Below are positions 11,123-20,187 of a stretch of DNA of 60,340 nt, one piece after another. Made by a program: the position numbers and the translations under genes. Under the pieces are notes generated by a model. It saw nothing but the letters and a program-made list of their open reading frames with translations. It did no database searches and had not been told where the DNA came from. How positions within the stretch are numbered: the stretch's first letter is position 1; every line of letters begins with the position of its first letter. Origin of the DNA: Rhypophila decipiens (lineage: Eukaryota; Ascomycota; Sordariomycetes; Sordariales; Naviculisporaceae); contig MU858261.1 of NCBI GenBank assembly GCA_033297075.1, forward strand, positions 1-60,340, written 5' to 3'.

Positions 11123-11332
11123 CTCCCCCGGGCTCAATAGTCTTGGAGCTCTATAGGTTCTATGTGTATGAATACAACTTTGTAGTCTTAGTGGCCGGTT
11201 CTGGAGGTCTTTTTCTTTCGGTTGCGGATTGGATCGAACACACTACCTCTTGCGCTTCCGCTGGGCTTATAAGCTCTATAGCAGTTTGGAAGAGTGTAGC
11301 GGTTACCAAACGCGCCACCCGGGCTCATAACC

Positions 11333-11387
11333 TGTCATCCGGTAAAACGTTAATCGCACCAAGACTAGCTGAGTCTATATTGCAACA
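11333..11387 (-). repeat. TRIM LTR, right copy (5' LTR in element orientation)
   Basis: A 55-bp LTR identical to 11068-11122. The second GATTG target copy follows immediately at 11388-11392. The putative primer binding site lies just inside, at about 11315-11332 on the minus strand. Confidence 0.85.
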
Positions 11388-11875
11388 GATTGTGTGGGAG
11401 ACGACCTTCTCACGGGTCGAGAGCTGGGTGTCTGTGACGGCTTCAGGGGAGCGGACTTGGAGGGAGGTGATTTTGATGTCGTCCGGGGTGATATCCGAGG
11501 ATGGGATGGGATTTGCCACGGGTAGTGGAGCGGGCGATGCCGAGATGGCAGTGATGAGGTTCCTTGCAAGGTAAGAGTGATTTTTGGAAGTAGTCTGCGC
11601 TCGAAATCTTCCGATGTTGGGAGCCGATATAGGTCAAAGGGTTGCAAGATAATCACTCACGATGGAGTGTTACTCTGGGAAGCATTGGAACCCAGTGGTT
11701 GAGACTAGCCGTTAACGAAGTTGCGATCGATCTTGCGAAGGAATATGATTACATGAACAAGAAGCTTATATACCAAGAAGTGAAGCAAATACAAACAAAA
11801 ATCAAGACAGCATTCAACTGTCCCAGGCTAGCCCAGTACTTGTCCATGTCGACATCATCATAATAGCCGCCGCCG

Positions 11876-12235
11876 CTAGTACCACTGATGCCGCTTCCTC
11901 TTGTTCCGACCATCCTCTTGGGCCTCGGGGTCATTTCTGTCGTAGTGATCATGATCATGATCATCGTCTGTGTCATCGTCTTCTTCATAATCCTCAAATC
12001 GTACTGAGGCCATGTAAGACTGAAAAGAGGGAGATCGGGCATAGCCGACATGTCCACTGTCGTCTTTTGAATACCTTCCCTCCTCCAATTCGATTGGTCT
12101 ATCCTGTTCCTCGACACTGCTTTTTGAGATTCTCGCGCCCCCCACGCCTCCGGATGCTGCCGTGGAAGCGGCGTGTATGGTGGTGCTTGGTTCTTTGCCT
12201 CTGGCAAAGAGAAAGAATCGTGGAAGGGAAGGCAT
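11876..12235 (-). CDS. Hypothetical acidic protein (119 aa)
   Basis: The frame starts MPSLPRFFLFARGKEP and becomes strongly acidic and repetitive (FEDYEEDDDTDDDHDHDHYD), ending in a basic NKRKRHQWY. An overlapping frame at 11749-12207 is open through the same bases and ends in a hydrophobic stretch, but the acidic frame has the more protein-like composition. No domain, signal peptide or ortholog is recognised. It lies between the TRIM-hit gene and the peroxidase on the same strand and could also be part of a longer spliced gene. Confidence 0.35.
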   Translation of the reverse strand: MPSLPRFFLFARGKEPSTTIHAASTAASGGVGGARISKSSVEEQDRPIELEEGRYSKDDSGHVGYARSPSFQSYMASVRFEDYEEDDDTDDDHDHDHYDRNDPEAQEDGRNKRKRHQWY

Positions 12236-12387
12236 GCACCCTACAACAATCGTGCCAAAGATAACAGAAAAAACAAAGAAAAAAACATATGAGCAGGCTT
12301 GTTTCGTACGATCAGTGTCCGAGGGGTATATTCACCAACTTCAGGCATACACTTGAAGCCACATGGACTTTCGAGCAAGCAGTGGAA

Positions 12388-13197
12388 TCATCTCTTCCCA
12401 AACCACAACTTGAAAGCCAAACCCAACGACATCCCAACTAGCCCAAACAACCCCCTTATCTTCTCATTCCGAATCACAGCATCAGGAAACCTCTCTTCCT
12501 CGAAAAACGTTCTCAGCAATTCCTCTCTCATCTCATTCCCCTCTAAGTTCGCGCTGTGCAGGAAACTAACAGTCTGCACCAAACTAACAAAATATAACCT
12601 GAAACCCAACCTTTCCGCGCCGTCCTCCTTTTCCTCGTTAGTTCGGCGCCGGTATGTTCTAGCTAGGGTTGACACGGTCGTCGGTCCGCCCGCAGTGTCC
12701 GCCACCATCTTTTCAAAGAGCGACGGTTGGAAGGTATAATTGTCTCCGTGGCGAAAGTCGAAGCGCGTAAAGGAGACGTCCCGCTCCATGACGTTGTGTC
12801 GCCGCATGTCGGGGAGGTTGAATGTTCCGTCCGAGTTGCAGAGGGGTTTGAGTTGCATTGCGAGGGTATGGGCTAGGAGGGGAGAGTGATGCAGGCTTTT
12901 GATGAGGGCGGCTTCTATCATTGGAATGGTGATGTTTTTGCCGTCGCGGGGACTGGAGTATGTTAGGCCATCGTGCAAGGGAGAGATGAGATGAGATGGT
13001 AGGGCTTGGAGTGAATATCAAACGTACAGATAGCCTTGGTTGGCGAGCGAGTTGAGACCCGGGCAGGGACCGCGGTCGGCGACGCTGCCTCGGATGTAGA
13101 CATGCTCTTGGCCTTGGAGTTTGGCAAGTTCCTTGGCCCGGTCCTTGGAGTGAGGGCTTAGAATTCCGCGAATAATGCCTGTCAGTGGGAGCTGCAT
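12388..13197 (-). CDS. Heme-thiolate peroxidase (peroxidase family 2 / UPO-like)
   Basis: Two exons (13197-13028 and 12952-12388) with a 75-base intron give 244 residues. Exon 1 carries the signature RGPCPGLNSLANQGYL, in which the Cys of PCP is the axial heme thiolate ligand of chloroperoxidases and unspecific peroxygenases. Exon 2 opens with PRDGKNITIPMIEAAL and contains the acid-base region MERDVSFTRFDFRHGDNYTF. Family members use hydrogen peroxide or organic hydroperoxides to halogenate, epoxidise or hydroxylate organic substrates. There is no N-terminal signal peptide, unlike secreted UPOs. The C-terminus ends in a hydrophobic helix-like GLFGLVGMSLGLAFKLWF followed by GKR, which could anchor the protein to an internal membrane or lipid droplet. 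It is divergent from the alpha-dioxygenase-like gene at 14353, suggesting linked expression and perhaps linked chemistry. The family call is firm; the substrate is unknown. Confidence 0.9.
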
Positions 13198-14352
13198 GAT
13201 GGTGAATGTGATGGATGAAACGTGAAGGGTTCACAGAGCAGAGGATTGCCGGTATACTCTGCTAGAGATCAACTTGATGGTTCTTGACAGCTGGAGATGT
13301 CGTGATACAAGCTCAGAGAATATCAGGACAGGGCCCGATAATACATAGCAAGCCTTTTCGACATTTGGGTGCTATAAGGACTCGTTACCTATGATATGGC
13401 CATCATGTAAGCCATGTGCTCATCTCCGGCAGGCAAACAAAGTTCCAACATCATGCTCCCGGTTTATATCACCCCAATCATGGCGCGTGACGAAGATACG
13501 ATGCGGCCGCACAGCTGTCGTCGGGTTGAGGTAAACAGTGCTGAATCAGACGGTGATCAGATATACTTGGCAGTAAGACCGAGGACCGATACTGGGATGG
13601 ACGTGGTAAGCTTGCCCATGACCAGCAAACATAAACCACAAACTGCTTCTGACCCAGTAACTTTAAGTTGTCAGCAGGCACTCCCAAGGATGCATGTGGT
13701 GCATCTGTTGGGTCCGCCAAGAGCAACTTGAACACCAAACTCATTACGATCATGGCCCGGTTGGTCGTCATCATATATGGATAGGACTTGGCAAATGAGG
13801 GGAATTCAACATCCCAGAGCTCCGACGACCTTACTTGGAGTAGGTCACAGTCTGATTACTGTACCACGGTACGATAAGCTCAGCTAATATTCCCCCCGTG
13901 AGACTGATGGTGGGCGATTGTGGCTTAGTCTCACCCCCCTGAGTAACCCCGGAAAGGAAACACCAATCACGCCCATTTCCGCAGATACCGCGACCTCGTC
14001 ACCACCCTGACGCGGATTCATTGCCGTGTGAGAAACCAGTGGCAGCATGTTCAGCCAGCCCTAGGAGCGGATCCTTTTCCCCAGACAGGCATTCCGGCCG
14101 CCATGACAGTCTGACAAGGTGAAACAGGATTGGTCCAGACTCCGCCCGGTCAGTGCCAAGACTGTGCAGATGTGTATGTCTTGCTCGGTTGGGAATGGAG
14201 CAGACGCCCAGATTGTCAGCTGAAGGGTAACCCATGCTGATAAATAACGTGCTCCCTATGCAGCATGCTTCCAAAGCGCCCGTCGGTCCTAGACTTGTTC
14301 CTGAACTACTAATCTTGAAAACGGTCAGTTGATCACCGAACTGCTGTCCATC
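13198..14352. promoter_or_regulatory. Divergent intergenic region between peroxidase and dioxygenase
   Basis: The 1.15-kb stretch separates the start codons of the heme-thiolate peroxidase (minus) and the alpha-dioxygenase-like gene (plus), so it must hold both promoters. Short open frames on both strands lack domain-like composition. No individual binding site can be assigned with confidence. Confidence 0.5.
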
Positions 14353-16433
14353 ATGGCAAACGACACCGTCCGTCCCGAAGAGGATACCAAAAAGGACCAA
14401 GACCTGGTCCCATCTTTCAAGCCCGGACTTGGAGAGAGGATCGGCATTGGCGCCTTCCATCTTATTAACAGGCTAGTCCCGTGGTACAAGCTTCCCGGCA
14501 TCATCGGCGCCTTCAACCTCGCTTTTCTCCGGATCGAGCTCCGGCAATACAACCTCTACGATGGGTATGCCACGGCCGAAGCCCAGGGCACAGAGGCCAC
14601 CGAGCCCATGAGCGACAAGAGGTTTCTCACCGTGCGCAACTCGGACGGCAAGTTCAACTCGCTCGAGATGCCACGCATGGGATGCGCCGGCATGAGATTC
14701 GGCCGCAATTTTCCCAGACAACTCACTCCCAAGCCGACCGAGGAGGAACTGATGACGCCTAACCCGCGACTTGTCAGCAACAAATTCATGGCTCGCAAGG
14801 AGTTCATTCCTGCCACGACACTGAATCTTCTGGCTGCGGCGTGGATCCAATTTCAGACGCACGATTGGTTCAACCATGAGGAGGTAATTCTCTCCTCTCA
14901 CGTTCTTCTCCTTCTCTCTGATTAGGTAAACTAACATATCATCCATCAGAGCACCGAAAAAGTAGAAATCCCCCTCCCAAAAGACGACACCTGGCTCAAC
15001 AACCACATGTACCTGCACCGGACCGGACCAGACGACATCCTCGATCCCTCCGATACAAAATGCCCAGGCTACAAAAACGCCAACACAGCCTGGTGGGACG
15101 GCTCGCAGATCTACGGATCCAGCGAGGCGGCGACGCAATCCCTCCGCGGGCAAAGTCTAGATGGTAAACTCACCCTCGACGAGTCCAGCAAACTCGGCAC
15201 CTTTCTCCCCCGCGACGAGGAAGGAAATCCCCTGACGGGATTCAACAACAACTGGTGGATCGGGATGGAACTTTTGCACACCTTGTTCGCCTTGGAACAT
15301 AACTCCATTTGTGATGCGTTGAGGAAGGAGTATCCTGATTGGAGCGGGTATGTTTTTTTCCTTTCCCCTACTTTAAACCTGTTTCTAACCAGCTGTCTAC
15401 CACCTATGTGAAAAGAGACAAAATCTTTGACCAAGCCCGCCTGGTAAACTGCGCCCTAATGGCCAAGATCCACACCATCGAATGGACGCCCGCCATCCTC
15501 GCCCACCCAGCCCTCCAAATAGGAATGTCGTCCAACTGGTGGGGCATAGTCGGCCCTACCCTCACCAAAGCCTTTGGTCGTTTATTCAACAACTCGTCTG
15601 ACATAATCTCTGGAATCCCCGGAAGCGGGGTGAACCAAGATGGCGTGCCTTTCTCTCTCACGGAAGAATTCGTGAGTGTGTACAGGATGCACAGCCTTAT
15701 GCCTGATTCCATTGCCTTCTTTAGCGCAGCGCAGGATGGCAAGTTTTTGGAGAGTATCCCGCTGCCGAGTGTGGCGTTTGGGAATGCGTCTACGGCGTTG
15801 AGGGAAGGTCGGTTTACCATGGGAGATGCGTTGTACAGCTTTGGGATTAATTACCCTGGGGCGATAACCAACAATAATTATCCTGATTTCTTGCGGGAGC
15901 TGAAGTCCCCTGATGGGCAGGTCAGGGATTTGGGGACTGTTGATATCTTGAGGGACAGGGAGAGGGGTGTACCCCGGTATTGTGAATTCCGCAGGATGCT
16001 ACGACTTTCTGTCCCAAAGACGTTTGAAGAACTCACAGGGGGGAATAAGGCCCTGGCCAAAGAGCTGGAGGAGGTATATGAGGGAAAGTTGGAGATGGTA
16101 GACGCCCTTGTGGGCTCGCACTCTGAGCCAGTTATCCCGGGGTTCGGGTTCAGTGAGACGGCTTTTCGGGTGTTCATTCTGATGGCGTCGAGACGGCTCA
16201 AGAGTGATCGGTTTATTGCCGGTCGGTCTCAGTGGGGCGAGGAAGGGTATACCAAGGTCGGATTTAGATGGGTACAGGATACGGGCATGAAAGATGTTTT
16301 GGGGAGACATTTTCCCGAACTGAAGGCGGTTCTTGAAGAGAGCAAGAATGTCTTTGCGCCTTGGGGAATGTTGGCGGATAGTAAGGAGTATGATGGGGTT
16401 GAGACGAAGGATCTTAAGAACGTGAACAAGTAA
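14353..16433 (+). CDS. Alpha-dioxygenase-like fatty-acid heme peroxidase
   Basis: Three exons (14353-14883, 14950-15347, 15416-16433) give 648 residues. The fold is that of the animal-type heme peroxidase/cyclooxygenase superfamily. Features seen: distal-side QTHDWFNHEE (His near residue 171), AWWDGSQIYGSSE, the block LEHNSICDALRKEYPDW, and the proximal heme His in KIHTIEWTPAIL (near residue 328). EFVSVYRMHSLMPD near residue 399 aligns with the tyrosyl-radical motif of cyclooxygenases and plant alpha-dioxygenases. The WWDGSQIYG block and the overall length near 640 favour the alpha-dioxygenase branch, which adds oxygen at C2 of fatty acids to give 2-hydroperoxides. There is no P450 domain, unlike fungal Ppo enzymes. 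No signal peptide is seen; the N-terminus has an amphipathic stretch that may touch membranes. The adjacent divergent gene encodes a heme-thiolate peroxidase able in principle to use hydroperoxides. Confidence 0.88.
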
Positions 16434-16673
16434 GCCCCTGGTGGGCGTGTATTTTTAGATGTCAGGGCTACATGAACCTCAAACCTGGAAATTCCACTGA
16501 TTTGTTATAGATCCCAGGGGCAGCTGCGGCTGAATTTCGTCTCAGAGCTCTGATGAAGAAAGGGGCGGGAAAGCGGGGAAACAAACTAATTGAAATTATT
16601 AGACCTTTTCTTCTCTTCATTGCCCACTCTACATGAAACTGAACAAGACACTTCATGATGATATAAAAAAAGA

Positions 16674-18561
16674 ATGGCCAACAATCAGCCCTTCTCCTAC
16701 TCGACCGTCCCATTGGGCGACGGCCGCAACAGAAACATAAGGATACTCGAGATTCTTCCAGACTCCAACCCCAGAAGTCTTGTCCAATGTCGCCTCCGCA
16801 CCGTCTCGCTCCAGGATGATCCATCCTACGAGGCGATTTCATACTTTTGGGGCCCTCGCTACTTCGCCTGTAGTATCGTCTGTAATGGCGCCAATCTTAA
16901 CATCACGCACAGTCTGCACGGCGCTCTCCAACAACGGCTTAGACATGCAACACATGCTCGCTGGGTCTGGGCCGATGCGATCTGCATCGACCAGAGTCCC
17001 GAGGCAATCCAGGAGCGAATCGCCCAGGTTGGCATGATGCGCGACATATACGAAAGCGCACGGCAGGTTCTTATTTGGCTTGGCGATGCTGAGAATAACA
17101 GTCACCAGGCGCTGTACATCATCCGACAGCTGGCACGCCATCGGCAGACCATCGAGGCACTGGGTCGTCTGTCGTTTTGGTCGTCTGAGCAACTTGACTC
17201 TCTGGGGCTCAACCTTTACTGGGGCGCTATCCAAGCAGAATGGACGACTTTGCAGCCTTTCTTTGATCGGCCGTGGTTCAAGCGTATCTGGACAGTCCAG
17301 GAGGTGGCCGTATCTCGGCATGCTGTCGTCCTCTGTGGCGCCGACGAGATCCCATGGGCCGAGTTGGTGAGCGGGCTCGAGATTGGCATCTCTTCCCGGA
17401 TCCTGATTTCAAAGCGAGCCTTGAATCCCGATACCCTGGACTTTTTCGATCCCGCGCATGCCGCTTATCTCAGCCATCAGAAGGTCTTACAGCAGTCGCC
17501 CAAGTATTCAGGGTACAACTTGGACTCTCTCCTCAGTTATCTGCTGTGGTTTCGCCAACGAGAAGCTACCAATCCCCTAGACAAGGTCTTTGCGCTTTTG
17601 GGTCTGATCAACAACCACGACACGATCGCAGCCGCCATCGTGCCAGATGATAACATGAGTCCAGAAACCTTGTGTACAGCTTTAGCCAGGCAAATGCTCC
17701 AAGGCACAAACAGTCTAGACATTCTATCAACTCCACGAAGTCCGAGTCCCCAGTCATCCCTCAACCTATCATCCTGGGTCCCAGACTGGAGCGGCTCCTC
17801 AGTCCGAACAATGTCTCTCATCGGACAATCACGCTTTCAATATTCTGCCACAGGCTCATCCAAATCCTCGATCCAAGTCTCGCCCGATTGGCCGAGTCCT
17901 ATTGCTAAAAGGCCACATAGTTGACACAATCTCGACCATCGCCCCTGTCCTCGAAAAATCAGACGCATTCTACACGTCCCCCTTGGCAAGCTGGCGGGAT
18001 TCCACCCGTCAATTCTCATCCACCCTAGACAAAATCAGCCAAAACCAACAGGTCCTCTTGGAATGGCAATCCCTCGCCGGCGCTGGCACCGGGGCGCCGG
18101 CGGCCGAAGTCGTCCTCGAAACTACCATCCGGGGAGGTCTTCCTCACAACTTCAACATGAAGGCCTCGTACGAAGACTGGCGGAATAATTCACTCCCAGG
18201 GCACTTGCCCAAAGCCATTGACTCGGCCCGGCATCCGAGGCTTTTCAAGGGCGCGGTGTTTTTGCAGACGCTTCAGGATGCGTGGAGTGATAGGTCGGAA
18301 AGGGAGCAAGAATACAAGACCATGGCGTATGGACGACAGTTGGGGAAGACGACAAGAGGTGAGTTTCTTGCGCTTTTACCGGGTCATGCTCGGGTGGGTG
18401 ATTTTATTGTTTTGTGTGAGGGCGGGAAGACGCCTTTGGTTTTGAGATCAGCGGGGAATATGAATGGGGCGTTTGAGTTGGTGGGGGATTGTTATGTCCA
18501 TGGGATGATGAGGGGCGAGTTGTTCAGACCGGCAGAGTTGGAGGTGATCAAGGTGGTATGA
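16674..18561 (+). CDS. HET-domain protein with one apparent frameshift
   Basis: The first part, 16674 to about 17890, encodes about 405 residues with the HET blocks YEAISYFWG, RWVWADAICIDQ, AQVGMMRDIYESA, VLIWLG and WFKRIWTVQE, then NPLDKVFALLGLI and LSSWVPDWSGSS. The rest of a normal HET protein continues in the next frame from about 17893 (RVLLLKGHIVDTI) to 18561, with LPGHARVGDFIVLCEGG, LVLRSAG and CYVHGMMRGE, the usual C-terminal segment. Joining them needs a one-base slip around GATTGGCCGAGTCC at 17886-17899. A 52-base intron at about 17802-17853 could bridge the frames but has a poor donor and would remove conserved-looking residues. I therefore favour a frameshift mutation or sequencing error. 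A TATA-like ATATAAAA lies just before the ATG. Confidence 0.8.
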
Positions 18562-18891
18562 ACTGCGTTGTTTCAACGCAGCCAGGAACCTTGACACAGA
18601 ATCCAAGGATCCATATCCATTTTCTTGCTCTTGAAGTGGGTTTTTCGGCTTGTTGTGAATGGTGGTGAAAAGCAGCTGACAAGTTTACAACGCCAAACCC
18701 CAACGCCACCAAGGTAAACCCAAATAAGGTTCCGGAACCCGGCTATGAAGCCGAGGTTGAGCCCGGATGCCATGTTTTTAAACTTTTGCCCTTTTTCTTC
18801 CAGAACTCTGACCAACTTTCCTCTGACACAGGTTGTCTTGACACCTTCAAGTTACTCGGTCCACTGCGATCAACCCATCACCAGCAAATAC

Positions 18892-20187
18892 ATGGCCGGG
18901 ACAGCAGCATCCGAGGAGTCTTCTCCCATTCTCAGGGTTCCAGCAGAGATCTGGGTCCCAATATGCCATTATATTCGAGGTCCTGGTCCCGTTTGTGGGT
19001 CAGATATCTTTGACATTGGCTCCCTTGCTCGATTCGCTCGGACCCGCAAGAAGTTTGCCCCCATCGCCCGATCTGTACTGTACCAAGATCTCGACGGTTA
19101 CTGGTCGACCGAGAACATCCAACAGTGGAATCCGAATGACTGCTCAGAGCAGAGGCGCCGCAGGCTTCCACGCTCTCGTTACATCCTCCGCTCAATCCTA
19201 CGCAACGGGGTCGGCGAGCTCGTGCGCTCGATCGATGTCGGACGAATCCTCGAGTCCGAGGAACCTGGTTTAAGGCTCTGCCGGGGCCCTGAGGATGGCG
19301 TCATCATGTGGGATGATGCAGCATTTCAGAAGGTACGACAAGATCGGAGAGACGGGATTTTCGACAACATGTCAGCACTTTGGCCCTGGCCGTTTGACAG
19401 CCGAATTCCGTCCGATATGATGCTCATCGCCTTCCTGGCTGCCCTGCCCAACCTCGAAAAGTGTCGGATTGTGTTTGACTGGATGGATCCTGGTCGCGTT
19501 TATCAAGTGCCGCTCAACCACCGTGAAGAGGCCCACGACTCGACGTCTGTTCCAGAGGGCGACTATCCTCCCGCCTTTCCCCGCCTGAGGGAGCTGGAGC
19601 TTACAGTCCCCCGGGATAGTAAGATAGTGCTCCAGTCTGACACGTTGGAGTATCTTCTGGGCAACTCGCCAAACCTTTGCTCTCTTCGGTTGGGTTCTTA
19701 CAGGATGCCAAGGGAGCTCGACATTCCACGGCTAGCTCCGAGTCTCACCTCACTTACCATCATGACACCTTTTCACATGGACCGCGACGGCTTCAGCCGC
19801 CTGCTACAGTCCAGTCAGGGCATAAAGGAATTGGAATTAAGCCCGGGCAAATGTAGACCCGTCGAGGTTCTGTCGCCAGTCTTTGCTTTGGCTTCGACCC
19901 TGAACTCGCTGCGGCTTGTGTTTGACAAGGCCACAACCCCCGAATACCCGAGTGACGACCTGGTGGCGCGTTTGCGCACCAGATTCACGGCTCTCAAGTC
20001 ATTCTCAGTCTCTGGACGAGAGGAGCGGGCCACATGGTGTATAAACGAGTTTGGAGGAGTGGAGGGTCCGGGGTACGAAACGAAGGGACTCGTCTCGATT
20101 GGATGCCATAAACTCCCAACCTGGAGACCAGGACGCTTACCTATGTATTTCTCAACCAATCCTTGGGCCAACATGATCTATGTTTGA
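18892..20187 (+). CDS. F-box/LRR-like protein
   Basis: The gene has no intron in the stretch used. The ATG at 18892 gives 431 residues beginning MAGTAASEESSPILRVPAEIW; the frame is open 147 bases further upstream, but that extension looks like leader sequence. The segment ILRVPAEIWVPICHYI with the following LARFARTRKKFAPIARSVLY has the hydrophobic spacing of an F-box, the Skp1-binding motif of SCF ubiquitin ligases. The rest has irregular leucine-rich repeats: MLIAFLAALPNLEKCRIVF, FPRLRELELTV, LLGNSPNLCSLRLG, APSLTSLTIMT and GIKELELSPG, as expected for a substrate-recognition surface. The F-box is divergent, so the family call is moderate. Two similar genes lie at 55.4-59.8 kb. Confidence 0.7.
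   Translation: MAGTAASEESSPILRVPAEIWVPICHYIRGPGPVCGSDIFDIGSLARFARTRKKFAPIARSVLYQDLDGYWSTENIQQWNPNDCSEQRRRRLPRSRYILRSILRNGVGELVRSIDVGRILESEEPGLRLCRGPEDGVIMWDDAAFQKVRQDRRDGIFDNMSALWPWPFDSRIPSDMMLIAFLAALPNLEKCRIVFDWMDPGRVYQVPLNHREEAHDSTSVPEGDYPPAFPRLRELELTVPRDSKIVLQSDTLEYLLGNSPNLCSLRLGSYRMPRELDIPRLAPSLTSLTIMTPFHMDRDGFSRLLQSSQGIKELELSPGKCRPVEVLSPVFALASTLNSLRLVFDKATTPEYPSDDLVARLRTRFTALKSFSVSGREERATWCINEFGGVEGPGYETKGLVSIGCHKLPTWRPGRLPMYFSTNPWANMIYV

Larger units (their letters stand above)
11068..11387 (-). mobile_element. TRIM-type miniature LTR retroelement (320 bp)
   Basis: Two identical 55-bp direct repeats (11068-11122 and 11333-11387) begin TGTCATCC and end TTGCAACA, i.e. TG...CA as in LTRs. 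The copies are flanked by a perfect 5-bp target duplication GATTG at 11063-11067 and 11388-11392. The internal 210 bp has no coding capacity. Read on the minus strand, a tRNA-complement-like block GGTTATGAGCCCGGGTGG follows the first LTR, and a G-rich tract CCCGGGGGAG precedes the second, in the places of a primer binding site and polypurine tract. This is the structure of terminal-repeat retrotransposons in miniature, which are moved by proteins supplied elsewhere. Identical LTRs indicate recent insertion. It disrupts the gene at 10669-11580. Confidence 0.85.
10669..11580 (-). pseudogene. Unrecognised gene interrupted by a TRIM insertion
   Basis: On the minus strand the coding blocks read, in order: SDITPDDIKITSLQVRSPEA and TREKVVSHTI (11393 upward), then, across the insertion at 11068-11387, YLSSTLNIRDDE, then in another frame KPWPVNHRDYTRSHN, TKTGYTQKVSFKAEVGGE, LRPSDLSVLVDYQVLLFERT and a terminal GGDRAALDLRVVNAK. 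Removing the element and one copy of its 5-bp target duplication rejoins VSHTI to YLSS in frame, which shows that the element landed in this gene. A further one-base frame change sits near 11020-11040. The 5' end is uncertain: a possible first exon with an ATG near 11670 does not splice in frame. The amphipathic strands suggest a soluble beta-rich protein of about 200 residues, but I do not recognise the family. Confidence 0.7.
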
